Source: SABI01 sp963677695 (GTDB lineage Bacteria; Spirochaetota; Spirochaetia; Sphaerochaetales; Sphaerochaetaceae). Taken from it: a DNA stretch of 64,000 bases. The stretch is taken from NCBI GenBank assembly GCA_963677695.2, contig CAXXUJ010000001.1, positions 2,046,001 through 2,110,000 of the forward strand, written 5' to 3'. The position numbers and the translations under genes were made by a program. Each line of letters starts with the position of its first letter. The first letter of the stretch is position 1. A model generated the notes under the pieces. The model saw only the letters and a program-made list of their open reading frames with translations. It was not told where the DNA came from and searched no databases. Below, piece after piece: positions 25,486 through 34,552 of the stretch.

Positions 25486-26319
25486 ATGACTGATATGAAA
25501 ATGTATATTTTAGATTTGGGAAGAATGCACATGGATAAATCCCTTCTTATCGGAGGCATTACTTTAGCCACGGTGGATGAACCAAATAAACCTGCAATCT
25601 GGGAAAAATTCCCTGTAACTGCATTTTTATTTGATCATCCCGAGGGAAAGATCCTATTTGATGCAGGATGTCATCTGAATGCCATGGGACCGGAAGGTCA
25701 CTGGTCTGAACACCAGCAGAAGCATTTTCCTTATTCAGGTACCGAGGAAGATAATCTGCTCAACAAATTGAAGGAAATTGGTGTGAGTCCCGAAGAAATA
25801 ACTCACGTAGTGATTTCTCATATGCACAACGATCATGCCGGTTGTATTGCATCATTTCCAAATGCCCAGTTCTATGTTCATGAAGATGAGTTCGCAGCAG
25901 CAATGGAAGCCTATAGTACAAAGAACTATAACTGTTCTTTTGTGATTAAGGATATTGATACCTGGATCAATAAGAAAATTGACTGGAGATTTGTAAGAAG
26001 AGATCAGGATAATCTGCCTATTGCGAAAGGTATTACTCTGATGAACCTCGGTTCAGGGCACTCATATGGCATGTTGGGAATACACGCGATGTTAAAAAAC
26101 ACGGGCAGTGTAATACTGGTATCTGATGCAATCTATAGGACTGAAAATTTCTATCCGGAATTCAAACCCACAGGAATCATGCACGATAGTGTGGGAGCAA
26201 AAAGAACTGTACAACGTATTTATTGGATGTTCAAAGAATACGGTTCTCTTGTTTGTTTCGGTCATGATCTTAATCAGTTGGAAACTTTAAAAACTTCACC
26301 TGATTATTACTATGATTGA
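25486..26319 (+). CDS. Metallo-beta-lactamase-fold hydrolase, lactonase-like
   Basis: The 277-residue protein has the dinuclear zinc motif HMHNDH (His112, His114, Asp116, His117). Further ligand regions are GSGHSYGM (about 195), LVSDAIY and CFGHDLNQ near the end. The N-terminal layout (ILDLGRMHMDKSLLI, FLFDHPEGKILFDAGCH) resembles the AHL-lactonase branch. In this setting hydrolysis of a sugar lactone is as plausible as quenching of a signal. It is cytoplasmic, with no signal peptide, and follows the ABC operon terminator. Confidence 0.88.
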   Translation: MTDMKMYILDLGRMHMDKSLLIGGITLATVDEPNKPAIWEKFPVTAFLFDHPEGKILFDAGCHLNAMGPEGHWSEHQQKHFPYSGTEEDNLLNKLKEIGVSPEEITHVVISHMHNDHAGCIASFPNAQFYVHEDEFAAAMEAYSTKNYNCSFVIKDIDTWINKKIDWRFVRRDQDNLPIAKGITLMNLGSGHSYGMLGIHAMLKNTGSVILVSDAIYRTENFYPEFKPTGIMHDSVGAKRTVQRIYWMFKEYGSLVCFGHDLNQLETLKTSPDYYYD

Positions 26320-26724
26320 TTGTTCTATTTAATAGCAATCATGTAACCGAAGTAATGCATTTCGATAGTTTGTAAAAATAAGATTTTAGTACAATAAAAA
26401 TGAAATTGTGTTTCCGATAATTCTTCCAACATGTATGGCTTATGACCTATTAGCATCTAAAATTAATATTATTATTAATTATTTTTACAGTAATGAATAA
26501 AGAATGCTGAAGGTTAAAGATATGGAATAAATATATTTATTGGCGAATAAAGATTAAAGGGTATTTAAATAAAGTTACGAAATATTTTTCAAATAAATTA
26601 AAAAATTATGAAAAATTTTTCTTGACAGATGAAAAAACTGCCCTTACAGTTATACACAGATTCGATGGCACGGATGGTGATCGGAAGAATCTATCGGCAC
26701 AAAGTTTAAAAGAGGTATAAACAA
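26320..26724. other. 405-base AT-rich intergenic region
   Basis: No gene is supported. The sequence is strongly AT-rich and ends with the operator and promoter of the transketolase operon (26609-26655). Runs such as TTTTTCAAATAAATTAAAAA just before the operator may be accessory binding sequence. Confidence 0.6.
26609..26655 (+). promoter_or_regulatory. Promoter and RpiR operator of the transketolase operon
   Basis: TGAAAAATTTTTCT (26609-26622) matches 13 of 14 bases of the 19686 palindrome and its last base begins the -35 TTGACA (26622-26627). After 17 bases comes TACAGT (26645-26650). Operator touching the -35 implies repression. Confidence 0.6.
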
Positions 26725-27564
26725 GTGGAACGTGATGAATTAGTGCAGTTCCTTAAGGGAAAGGCAAAAGAATTACGAAAGACAGCCCTGACTATGATCT
26801 ACACAGCACAGTCTGGACACCCGGGCGGGTCATTTTCAGCAGCAGAGATTATGGCATCTCTCTATTTCTCAGAGATGAATGTGGATCCCACCGATCCCAA
26901 GAAAGCAGACAGAGACAGATTCGTTCTCTCCAAAGGACATGTCTGCCCGATTCTCTACTCTTCACTCATCCTTAAGGGATACATGGACAAGAGCGAGATC
27001 TACAACCTGAGAAAGTACGGTTCAATCCTTCAGGGTCACCCCGACATGAAGAAGACTCCCGGAGTCGATATTTCAACCGGTTCACTTGGACAGGGTATCT
27101 CAACTGCCGTCGGTATGGCTATCGGTCTCAAGAGAGACAACTCTCCTGCAAGAGTCTTCACCCTCGTAGGTGACGGTGAAAGCCAGGAAGGGCAGGTCTG
27201 GGAAGCAGTTGAAGCTGCAGCAAAATACGAGCTCGGCAACCTTGTGATCTTCCTCGACAAGAACAGAATTCAGAACGACGGTTTCTGTGAAGAGATCATG
27301 CCTGTACAGGATATCGAAGGCAAGTTCAAGGCATTCGGCTGTGATACCTATAATATCAACGGACATAATGTCGCTGAGATCCTCGATGCTCTTGATGATA
27401 TCAGAAAGAAGAAGGCTGACAAGCCTCAGGTCATCGTTGCCAACACCACCAAGGGTAAAGGCGTTTCCTACATGGAAGACGTTCCCATCTGGCACGGACA
27501 GGCTCCCAATGAAGAGCTGTTCAACCAGGCAATGAAGGAAATTGAAGAAGGGGATATCAAATGA
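26725..27564 (+). CDS. Transketolase, N-terminal subunit (first copy)
   Basis: The 279-residue subunit carries the thiamine diphosphate site: GHPGGSFSAAE (about 31), DRFVLSKGH, LGQGISTAVGMAIG and the GDGESQEGQVWEA motif (about 150). The catalytic glutamate half is in the next gene. It starts at GTG 26725 after AGAGGT and overlaps the next gene by four bases. Codon use is strongly biased (AAG, CTC, ATC), suggesting high expression. Split transketolases of this type are common in anaerobes and may act in pentose phosphate or specialised sugar pathways. Confidence 0.95.
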   Translation: MERDELVQFLKGKAKELRKTALTMIYTAQSGHPGGSFSAAEIMASLYFSEMNVDPTDPKKADRDRFVLSKGHVCPILYSSLILKGYMDKSEIYNLRKYGSILQGHPDMKKTPGVDISTGSLGQGISTAVGMAIGLKRDNSPARVFTLVGDGESQEGQVWEAVEAAAKYELGNLVIFLDKNRIQNDGFCEEIMPVQDIEGKFKAFGCDTYNINGHNVAEILDALDDIRKKKADKPQVIVANTTKGKGVSYMEDVPIWHGQAPNEELFNQAMKEIEEGDIK

Positions 27565-28490
27565 AAGCATTAAGAGAATCTTTTGGTGATGAAATTCTTG
27601 AACTCGTAAAGGAGTTCCCTCAGCTCTACGTCATCGATGCTGACATCGGTAAGTCCTGTAAGACTGTCCCCTTCAAGGAACAGTACCCTGCAAACCACGT
27701 AAACGTAGGTATTGCAGAGCAGAACGCAGCAGGCGTTGCAGCCGGTCTCGCCACACTCGGCAAGATCCCCATCGTTTCAACCTACGCTGTATTCGGTTCA
27801 CTCAGAATGATCGAGCAGATCAGACAGGAAGCATGCTACCCCAACCTGAACGTGAAAGTCATGTGTTCACACGGCGGATTCACTCCCGCAAACGACGGTG
27901 CCTCCCACCAGTCGATCGAAGACCTCGGCGTGATGAGAACACTTCCGAACATGACTGTCATTGCTCCTGCTGACTACTATTCGGCAAGAAAGCTCATCAG
28001 AGCAGCTGTAGAGATGTACGGACCGGTCTACATGAGATTTACCCGTGACCCCATCCCGTATGTATATGATGAGTCTGTCGAGCTTACCATCGGTAAGGCG
28101 AACACCATCGTCGAAGGTGATGACATTGCCATCCTCGCATCCGGTGACATCATGAGCTTCGCTCTCGAAGCAGTGAAGCAGCTGGCAGCAGAAGGTATCA
28201 AGGCTCGCCTTGTTGACTTCCACACCATCAAGCCCCTTGATGAGGAAGCTGTCAAAGACGCAATCGACACCTGCGGAAATATCATCACTGTTGAAGACCA
28301 CAGTATCATCAATGGCCTCGGCAGCGCAGTTGCCGAAGTGATCGCAGAGTACGGAAAGGGCAAGCTTTTCAGAATGGGTGTGAGAGACCGCTTCGGTGAA
28401 TCAGGTCCTTACGAAGAACTGCTCAAGGCAAACGGCGTGAGCGTTGCTCATATCGTCGATCAGGCTAAAAAGATGATGGAGGCCAAATAA
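27561..28490 (+). CDS. Transketolase, C-terminal subunit (first copy)
   Basis: The 309-residue subunit holds the pyrimidine-binding domain with the conserved glutamate in NVGIAEQNAAGVAAGLA (about 49-65) and the C-terminal transketolase domain (TVEDHSIINGLGSAVAEVI, about 232). It overlaps both neighbours by one to four bases, so N subunit, C subunit and SDR are translationally coupled. Confidence 0.95.
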   Translation: MKALRESFGDEILELVKEFPQLYVIDADIGKSCKTVPFKEQYPANHVNVGIAEQNAAGVAAGLATLGKIPIVSTYAVFGSLRMIEQIRQEACYPNLNVKVMCSHGGFTPANDGASHQSIEDLGVMRTLPNMTVIAPADYYSARKLIRAAVEMYGPVYMRFTRDPIPYVYDESVELTIGKANTIVEGDDIAILASGDIMSFALEAVKQLAAEGIKARLVDFHTIKPLDEEAVKDAIDTCGNIITVEDHSIINGLGSAVAEVIAEYGKGKLFRMGVRDRFGESGPYEELLKANGVSVAHIVDQAKKMMEAK

Positions 28491-29245
28491 TGAATTTCGA
28501 TAATAGAGTTGTTATTGTAACAGGCGCCGGTTCCGAAAGGGGAATCGGCCGCGAGACAGCGAACTACTTCGCTACTCTGGGTGCAACAGTTGTCATTGCA
28601 GACATGAACCTTGAAGGTGCAGAAGCTGCTGCAAAGGCTATCGAAGTAGACGGTGGAAAGGCTTTCGCAGTCTCTCTGAACGTCACTGATCCCGAATCAG
28701 TCAAGGCTATGGTCGAGGCAGTCGATGCAAAGTACGGCAGAATCGATGTCCTGGTGAACAACGCAGGTATCACACAGCCGATCACCACCGCTGACATGAC
28801 CCTCGCTGACTTCAACAGAATCATCGCAGTCAACCTCAACGGTACATTCCTCTGCTCACAGGCAGTCGTGCCCGTGATGGCAAGAAACAACTACGGAAGA
28901 ATCGTCAGTCTTTCATCTGTTTCAGGCAAGAGAGGTGGCGGCGTCTACGGCGGTTCACACTACTCGGCAGCCAAAGCCGGTATCCTCGGCTTCTCCAAGG
29001 CACTTGCACGTGAAGTTGTCGAGCAGGGAATCACTGTCAACTCAGTCTGTCCCGGTCTTATCGCAACTGATATCCGCAAAGGACTTTCAGATGAGAAGGA
29101 ACGTGCGATCTGGGAGACCATCCCGATGAAGCGCCCCGGAACAACAAAAGAGATCGCCTTCACTGTCGCATTCCTTGCTTCAGAAGAGGCTGGTTACATC
29201 ACCGGTGAAGATATCGACATCAACGGTGGATCACACATGGATTAA
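28490..29245 (+). CDS. Short-chain dehydrogenase/reductase
   Basis: The 251-residue classical SDR has the nucleotide motif TGAGSERGIG (10-19), NNAGI, and Ser/Tyr/Lys in SLSSVSG and YSAAKAG. It ends in TGEDIDINGGSHMD. It shares its first base with the last base of the transketolase stop codon. In this operon it likely oxidises a polyol or reduces a ketose feeding the transketolase, but the substrate is inferred. Confidence 0.93.
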   Translation: MNFDNRVVIVTGAGSERGIGRETANYFATLGATVVIADMNLEGAEAAAKAIEVDGGKAFAVSLNVTDPESVKAMVEAVDAKYGRIDVLVNNAGITQPITTADMTLADFNRIIAVNLNGTFLCSQAVVPVMARNNYGRIVSLSSVSGKRGGGVYGGSHYSAAKAGILGFSKALAREVVEQGITVNSVCPGLIATDIRKGLSDEKERAIWETIPMKRPGTTKEIAFTVAFLASEEAGYITGEDIDINGGSHMD

Positions 29246-29320
29246 TTCCTCCATCGGAGGAATGTGCTTGATTCCGCCTTCGGGCGGAAGTGATTAATCC
29301 CGCCTGATGGCGGAATTAAT
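29245..29320. repeat. Three consecutive perfect or near-perfect hairpins
   Basis: ATTCCTCC/GGAGGAAT (29245-29263), TTCCGCC-TTCG-GGCGGAA (29272-29289) and ATTAATCCCGCC/GGCGGAATTAAT with one mismatch (29293-29320) follow the SDR stop directly. The second has a stable TTCG tetraloop. No T-run follows, so they look like mRNA 3'-end stabilisers or processing sites rather than ordinary terminators. Confidence 0.6.
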
Positions 29321-29322
29321 AT

Positions 29323-29384
29323 GGAATATATTATTCAAAAAAATAAAAAAAATTTTGACAAATATATTCAACGATGTTAAAGTT
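29323..29384 (+). promoter_or_regulatory. Promoter and candidate operator of the first TRAP operon
   Basis: GGAATATATTATTCA (29323-29337) lies 32 bases before the -35 TTGACA (29355-29360); TATATTCA (29363-29370) follows inside the spacer and TAAAGT (29379-29384) is the -10. The same arrangement at the same spacing occurs ahead of the second RpiR gene (34473-34533). Confidence 0.5.
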
Positions 29385-29941
29385 CTTAACATCACAATAT
29401 CGGTTGAAACGTGAAAGAATTTCACGAGAAACATGAATACAACCCCAGAAGGGGAAAAAAGGAGAAAAGTATGAAAAAACTTATCGTCGTATTACTCACA
29501 TTGATTCTGGCTTCCAGTTTCGTTTTTGCTCAGGGTGAGGGAGAAGCTGCTGAAAAGAACGTGACTCTCAAACTCGGTTATGGTGCTCCCACAACCAACC
29601 CCCGTCACATTGCTGCTGAACAGTTCGCTGAATGGGTGAACGAACAGAGCGGCGGATCAATCACAATTGACCTCTATCCTGCAGAAATGCTCGGAACTGA
29701 CAGACAGATGGGTGAAGCTGTTTCAATGGGTACTCTTGACATGTCAATCAACGCTCACGGTGTTATTGCTTCATATGAACCCAAGCTCGCTGCTCTCGAA
29801 CTTCCGTTCCTCTTCAGCTCACCTGAGAAGGTTGACCTCGTTCTTGACGGACCTATCGGTGCTGAACTTGCCGCTGATCTTCCTGCACAGGGAATCAGAG
29901 TTCTCGCTTACTGGGAAAACGGTCTCAGACAGATCTCTAAC

Positions 29942-31788
29942 CCTACGATAAACAGAAAAGTAGAACCATAATCTCGTAGAATTCTATAAATCATCAAATT
30001 TCTGCATTTCTCATGCATTTTTCCAGTTCCTCTTGCGTCTTGATCTGTTCTGCTGTACTATATATATGGTTCTACTTAGTACCATATCTTACGTGCGGCA
30101 GGTAATAGGTTATGGCATTCATCAAAGTGCAGAAACTGGTTGTCAATGAGGACGGTAGCGTTCGTTCCGGCAGCGCTTCAATCATGACTACTGAATATGA
30201 CAGTTCCTACAAGGGAAATTCCCGTCACACTACTCGAGAAAAGCTCGGAAAGGTTATTTCAATCAGTTTAGACAGGAAAAAAGGGGTATTCCTTTCCCCG
30301 ACTCGTGGTCTCGTTGCCTATGATTCGATAGCTGATTCCTTTGAGAGTGTTGAACGGGATGATCCAAGGATAGATGCTATGAAACTCTTCAGAGAACCTG
30401 AGATCCATACCGTGTTCGGTGATGTCTACCTCTTTCTCTCCGTTTGTGAAAAATCAGGTCTTCTTGCCGTACTGAGATCTTCTTTTCCACAAGATAAGGA
30501 GTATGAACGGGTTCTCACCCATCTGCTTCACTCAGTTCTGAAGGACGGATCAAGAATATCCTGTGATGATTTCATTGGGAAATCATTCGCTTCTTACCTC
30601 TTCGAGAACATTCCTTTAGGATCCCTTGGAAGCGATACAATCTACTTTTCCTTCATGGGAGAGGATGCAAGCAGGATAGCCTTTTTCAAGGCCTTCGTAA
30701 CTCAGATGAGGAAGAAAGATCCTGAGTTCGGAACAGGTTGCTATGTGGACTCTACTCCTCTGCCGAACGCCATACGCGACAATCCATTCAATGCACTGTG
30801 CAGTCACGGGATTACCTCCACCTCCATACAGACAAGGCTTGTACTTGTACTCGATGAAAAGACCGGACTTCCTGTCTGGTATTCGGTGATCCCGGGAAAT
30901 CTTCTCGACCTGAGCACTCTTCGTTCAACGATGTCCGACGTCGCAGAGAGCCTTGACATCTGCATCAGCAACTTCGTCCTTGATGCAGGGTATGCCAGTA
31001 AAGAGCTTATTGAGTCCTTTCATAGCGGGAATGAACAGGGAAAGACTATTACTGTCCGTATGCCTGCAAAGAAGGGCTACCCGCACAAAACACTCTATCA
31101 TCAGGTAAAAAATTTGATGAGCAATGCCAAGTATGAGTTCATCAGGCAGGGACATACCTATTTCGGCAAACATATTGAGACTGAGGTTTTTGGGTTCAAA
31201 ATGCATGCTTACGTGTATGTAGATAAGGACAATGCCCTCGAAGGAAGCAGGAACTATCGCCTGAAACATTCAGTGGAATACGAGAAGATGACCGATAAGG
31301 AGAAAAACTGGTATGCGGTACGTTTCGGCTTCTTTATCTTACTCTCCACTGAACTCAAGGAAGCTGATGAAAAACTTGATGACTATTTCGGCAGGACACG
31401 TATCGAGAACGTGTTCAAGACCAGCAAGGAATACCTGGATCTTCTCCCATTGTCAAAGTGGTCGGATCTTACCGTCAGGGGCAAGCTGCTTTCCGATATC
31501 ATCGCTACTATTGCGCTGCTTCAGTTGAGAAGTAGACTCTCTGGACCGGGAATCTCTACGAACAAGCTCATCGGGAAAACCCAATCGTTGATGTGCATGA
31601 AGAAACGGGATGGGACCATACTTGTCGAGGTCCCGAACAAACAATCCAAAGAGTTCTACCAGAAGTTGAAAGTGAAGGTTCCCGCTTCACTGGACCTCAA
31701 GAAGTATAAATCCGAGAACCTGAAACTAAAGACCTGAAGATCTTGAGACTGCTCAGATTTATGGTTCTACTTTTTGGTTTATCGTAGG
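29942..31788 (+). mobile_element. Insertion sequence, IS4/IS1634-like, 1847 bp
   Basis: The ends are 30-bp inverted repeats: CCTACGATAAACAGAAAAGT continuing AGAACCATAA (29942-29971) and its complement at 31759-31788, with only two differences. A 5-bp target duplication CTAAC flanks it (29937-29941 and 31789-31793). One intact transposase gene lies inside. Removal restores the interrupted dctP frame exactly, so the insertion is recent. Confidence 0.95.
30112..31737 (+). CDS. DDE transposase of the IS4/IS1634 type
   Basis: The 541-residue enzyme has the catalytic triad in Asp213 (YVDSTPLPN), Asp291 (FVLDAGYAS) and a glutamate in the late RTRIENVFKTSKEYLDL segment (about residue 430). The long beta-rich insertion between the second aspartate and the glutamate is characteristic of the IS4 superfamily. 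The frame is intact, so the element may be mobile. ATG 30112 lies after GCAGGTAATAGGTT; an inverted repeat (ATATGGT/ACCATAT) precedes it. Confidence 0.9.
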   Translation: MAFIKVQKLVVNEDGSVRSGSASIMTTEYDSSYKGNSRHTTREKLGKVISISLDRKKGVFLSPTRGLVAYDSIADSFESVERDDPRIDAMKLFREPEIHTVFGDVYLFLSVCEKSGLLAVLRSSFPQDKEYERVLTHLLHSVLKDGSRISCDDFIGKSFASYLFENIPLGSLGSDTIYFSFMGEDASRIAFFKAFVTQMRKKDPEFGTGCYVDSTPLPNAIRDNPFNALCSHGITSTSIQTRLVLVLDEKTGLPVWYSVIPGNLLDLSTLRSTMSDVAESLDICISNFVLDAGYASKELIESFHSGNEQGKTITVRMPAKKGYPHKTLYHQVKNLMSNAKYEFIRQGHTYFGKHIETEVFGFKMHAYVYVDKDNALEGSRNYRLKHSVEYEKMTDKEKNWYAVRFGFFILLSTELKEADEKLDDYFGRTRIENVFKTSKEYLDLLPLSKWSDLTVRGKLLSDIIATIALLQLRSRLSGPGISTNKLIGKTQSLMCMKKRDGTILVEVPNKQSKEFYQKLKVKVPASLDLKKYKSENLKLKT

Positions 31789-32551
31789 CTAACTCTGTCC
31801 GCCCGATCGAACAGCCTGCTGACCTCAAGGGGATCAAAATCAGAACTCCTGAAAACAAGATGACTCTTGATATCTTCAGAGCACTCGGCGCAAGCCCCGC
31901 TCCCCTTGCTTTCTCAGAACTCTACATGGCACTTTCACAGGGTGTATTTGATGCTCAGGAAAACCCGATCACCAACATCCACGCTGCTAAGTTCGATGAA
32001 GTTCAGGCTTACATCTCAATCACCAACCACAAGTACGAAAGCTGCCCGCTCATCATCAGCGAAGACGTATGGCAGACTCTCTCAGCTGACCAGCAGGACA
32101 TCCTTGCAGAAGGTGCTGTGAAGTTCGCTGCTGTCCACAGAGATCTCGTTCGTTCAAACGAAGCTAACCTCCTTGCTGACCTCGAAGCTAAGGGCATGAA
32201 GGTAAGCCGCCCTGACACGAGCGCTTTCCAGGCTGCAACTGCAAGCGTCTACGAAAAATGGGCTGACACACTTGGTCAGGACCTCATCGATCGTATCGTT
32301 GCTGCAACCAAATAAGCTGATCGTTTAGAAATGGTGTATGTGCTCCGTGCTGGATTCCGGTGCGGAGCACTGCTTAAATAATCGGTATTGTAAAAGTATT
32401 TTATTATAGTACAATGGTTTTTGGGTGATGATTCTCCCCTTGAGATATTGATCACTCAGGTAAAACAAATTCTGTCAGAGCCTTTGCTGCCGGGCAGATC
32501 AATTTGAAGTGAAGCATATGACGAATGGTTGTGTGCTGTCGGAGTATTTGT

Positions 32552-33064
32552 ATGGTTAAATTTTTCCATTCGCTGAATTCGGTAATCCAGAAAGTGATTG
32601 AATACTTGGCGTTTGTTCTGATTGTGTTTCTCACAATCGGTACCATTACGGGAGTTATCTATCGCTATGTGTTTCAGAGTCCGATTGTATGGATGTACGA
32701 AGTAGTCGTCATCATCTTTGCATGGACAGTGTTTGCAGGAGTCTATCTTGCTTTTGCAAAGGACGAACATATTAAACTTACGTTCATGCTGAATTCTCTT
32801 CACAAGGGTAAGCGTGCCGCATTGGAAATTGTCATTGAAGTGATTACTTTGATTTTCCTGGTGCTGGTGATCTATTACGGTCTTAAAATCACCGGCAGAA
32901 CAATGCGACAGATCTACAACACGATTCCCGTTCCTATCGGCGTGTTCTATGCATCCTTCCCCTTCATGGCATTTCCGATGATCATTGCTGTGATCGACCG
33001 CATCATGGTTATTGCGACTTCGGACAAAACCAAAGATCTTGAAATCCACGAGGTGCATGTATGA
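32552..33064 (+). CDS. TRAP transporter small permease DctQ
   Basis: The 170-residue protein has four hydrophobic helices (FVLIVFLTIGTITGVIYRYV; EVVVIIFAWTVFAGVYLAFA; VITLIFLVLVIYYG; FYASFPFMAFPMIIAVI), normal for DctQ. The conserved FAKDEHIKLTF loop is present. ATG 32552 follows GGAG; an ATG at 32525 is in frame but would add nine unlikely residues. It overlaps dctM by four bases. Confidence 0.88.
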   Translation: MVKFFHSLNSVIQKVIEYLAFVLIVFLTIGTITGVIYRYVFQSPIVWMYEVVVIIFAWTVFAGVYLAFAKDEHIKLTFMLNSLHKGKRAALEIVIEVITLIFLVLVIYYGLKITGRTMRQIYNTIPVPIGVFYASFPFMAFPMIIAVIDRIMVIATSDKTKDLEIHEVHV

Positions 33065-34344
33065 CAGGTGCAGTATTATTTATAGTTTTTGCAATCATGA
33101 TGGCAATCGGTGTTCCCATTGCAATCTCCCTGGGACTGAGTACGATCGTTGCCATTGCTATAAGCGGTGATTATGCAATCCTTTCCGCTGTACACAGAAT
33201 GTCTTCAGGTGTTGACTCGTATATCCTGATGTCGATCCCGTTCTTCATTCTTGCCGGTCAGCTGATGAATACCGGGGGGATCTCAAGAAAGATCTTCGCT
33301 TTCGCAACAGCGCTTGTAGGACGCATCCCTGGTGGACTCGGTCACTCCAATATCGTGGCCAGTATCATCTTCTCGGGCATGTCCGGTTCAGCTGTAGCTG
33401 ATGCAGGCGGTCTCGGTCAGGTTGAGATGCAGGCCATGACTGAAGCAGGGTACGATGCAGAGTTCAGTGCTGCCGTTACAACCGCTTCAGCAACCATCGG
33501 TCCGATCATCCCTCCGAGCATCCCGATGATCGTCTACGGAGCTGCAGCGGAAGTATCAGTCGGTGCCCTCTTCATGGGTGGATTCATTCCCGGCGTACTC
33601 CTCGGACTCGCTTCCATGGTTATCGTCTACATTCTCTCAGTGAAGAGAAACTATCCCCGTGCAGACAAGTTCAGCCTCAAGCTGGTGCTGAAGACTTTCA
33701 AGGAATCGTTCCTTTCCCTGATGACTCCGGTCATCATCATCGGCGGTATCCTCGGCGGTATCTTCACTCCGACCGAAGCAGCTGTTGTTGCGGCAGTCTA
33801 CTCTTTCATCCTCGGTGTGTTTGTCTACCGTGAGATTAAGTTCACTGACCTTAAAAACATCCTGATCAGCACTGTCATCACCTCTGCCTCGGTTATCTTC
33901 ATCATTGCAGGTGCAACTGCGTTCTCATGGCTGATCGCTATGGAAGGCATCCCCCAGAGCGTGTCTGAAACACTGCTTTCAATCACAACGAACAAGTGGC
34001 TCATCCTGCTTCTGCTGAATATTGTCTTCCTTATTCTCGGTATGTTCATGGAAAGTCTTTCAATCCTTCTGATCACCGTTCCCTTCCTGATGCCGATCTT
34101 CGGTGCAACAGGAATCAGTCCGGTTCACTTCGGGGTTGTTCTGGTTCTCAACCTGATGATCGGTCTCTCGACTCCTCCGGTCGGCATGTCCCTGTTCGTT
34201 ACAAGTAAGATCGCGAACGTTTCACTTGAGAAGCTCTATAAGGAAATTATTCCTTTCCTTATTCCTCTCATTCTCGTTCTTCTTATCATTACCTATATAC
34301 CTGCAACAGTCATGTGGCTGCCGCACGTGTTCTTCGGGTATTGA
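33061..34344 (+). CDS. TRAP transporter large permease DctM
   Basis: The 427-residue protein has about twelve membrane helices and DctM hallmarks: SIPFFILAGQLMNTGGIS, SGSAVADAGGLGQVEM, TIGPIIPPSIPMIVYG and LSTPPVGMSLF. With DctQ it forms the sodium-driven membrane unit that accepts substrate from DctP. Its operon partner dctP is interrupted by the IS. Confidence 0.95.
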   Translation: MTGAVLFIVFAIMMAIGVPIAISLGLSTIVAIAISGDYAILSAVHRMSSGVDSYILMSIPFFILAGQLMNTGGISRKIFAFATALVGRIPGGLGHSNIVASIIFSGMSGSAVADAGGLGQVEMQAMTEAGYDAEFSAAVTTASATIGPIIPPSIPMIVYGAAAEVSVGALFMGGFIPGVLLGLASMVIVYILSVKRNYPRADKFSLKLVLKTFKESFLSLMTPVIIIGGILGGIFTPTEAAVVAAVYSFILGVFVYREIKFTDLKNILISTVITSASVIFIIAGATAFSWLIAMEGIPQSVSETLLSITTNKWLILLLLNIVFLILGMFMESLSILLITVPFLMPIFGATGISPVHFGVVLVLNLMIGLSTPPVGMSLFVTSKIANVSLEKLYKEIIPFLIPLILVLLIITYIPATVMWLPHVFFGY

Positions 34345-34472
34345 TATTGAACACCTGCAGGGAATGAAGCTCGTTCCCTGCAAAGATGAGGTTTTGCCTG
34401 ATCATTGTACTGGACTGCACCCTGATGTCTGTTTCCTGACGGCATAGCGGTGCAGTTCATCTTTTTATATAC

Positions 34473-34533
34473 TGAAAAATATATTCATAAAAATATGATA
34501 AAACTTGACAATAATATTCATGCGTGATACTTT
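34473..34533 (+). promoter_or_regulatory. Promoter and candidate operator of the second RpiR gene
   Basis: TGAAAAATATATTCA (34473-34487) lies 32 bases before TTGACA (34505-34510), which is followed by TATTCA in the spacer and TACTTT (34528-34533) after 17 bases. This copies the layout ahead of dctP at 29323-29384. Confidence 0.5.
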
Positions 34534-34552
34534 TTGTTTAGAAGGTAAAGAG

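Larger units (their letters stand above)
29471..32315 (+). pseudogene. TRAP transporter binding protein DctP, split by an IS element
   Basis: The 5' part (29471-29941) encodes a signal peptide (MKKLIVVLLTLILASSFVFA) and the first lobe up to RQISN. The 3' part (31794-32315) resumes SVRPIEQPADLKGIKIRTPE and runs to IDRIVAATK. Removing the element and one CTAAC copy restores a single frame of 330 codons reading RQISNSVRPIEQ, including the substrate-binding arginine of KIRTP. ATG 29471 follows AAGGAG. The insertion should abolish the binding protein, so the transporter formed with dctQ and dctM downstream is probably inactive unless excision or another DctP compensates. Confidence 0.95.

Noticed and set aside
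29245..29320. CRISPR-like repeat array
   Set aside because: The units are hairpins of different sequence with no constant repeat and no spacers; no cas genes are present in the window.
30001..30111. Extra small gene inside the IS left end
   Set aside because: No open frame with a ribosome site; it is the transposase leader.
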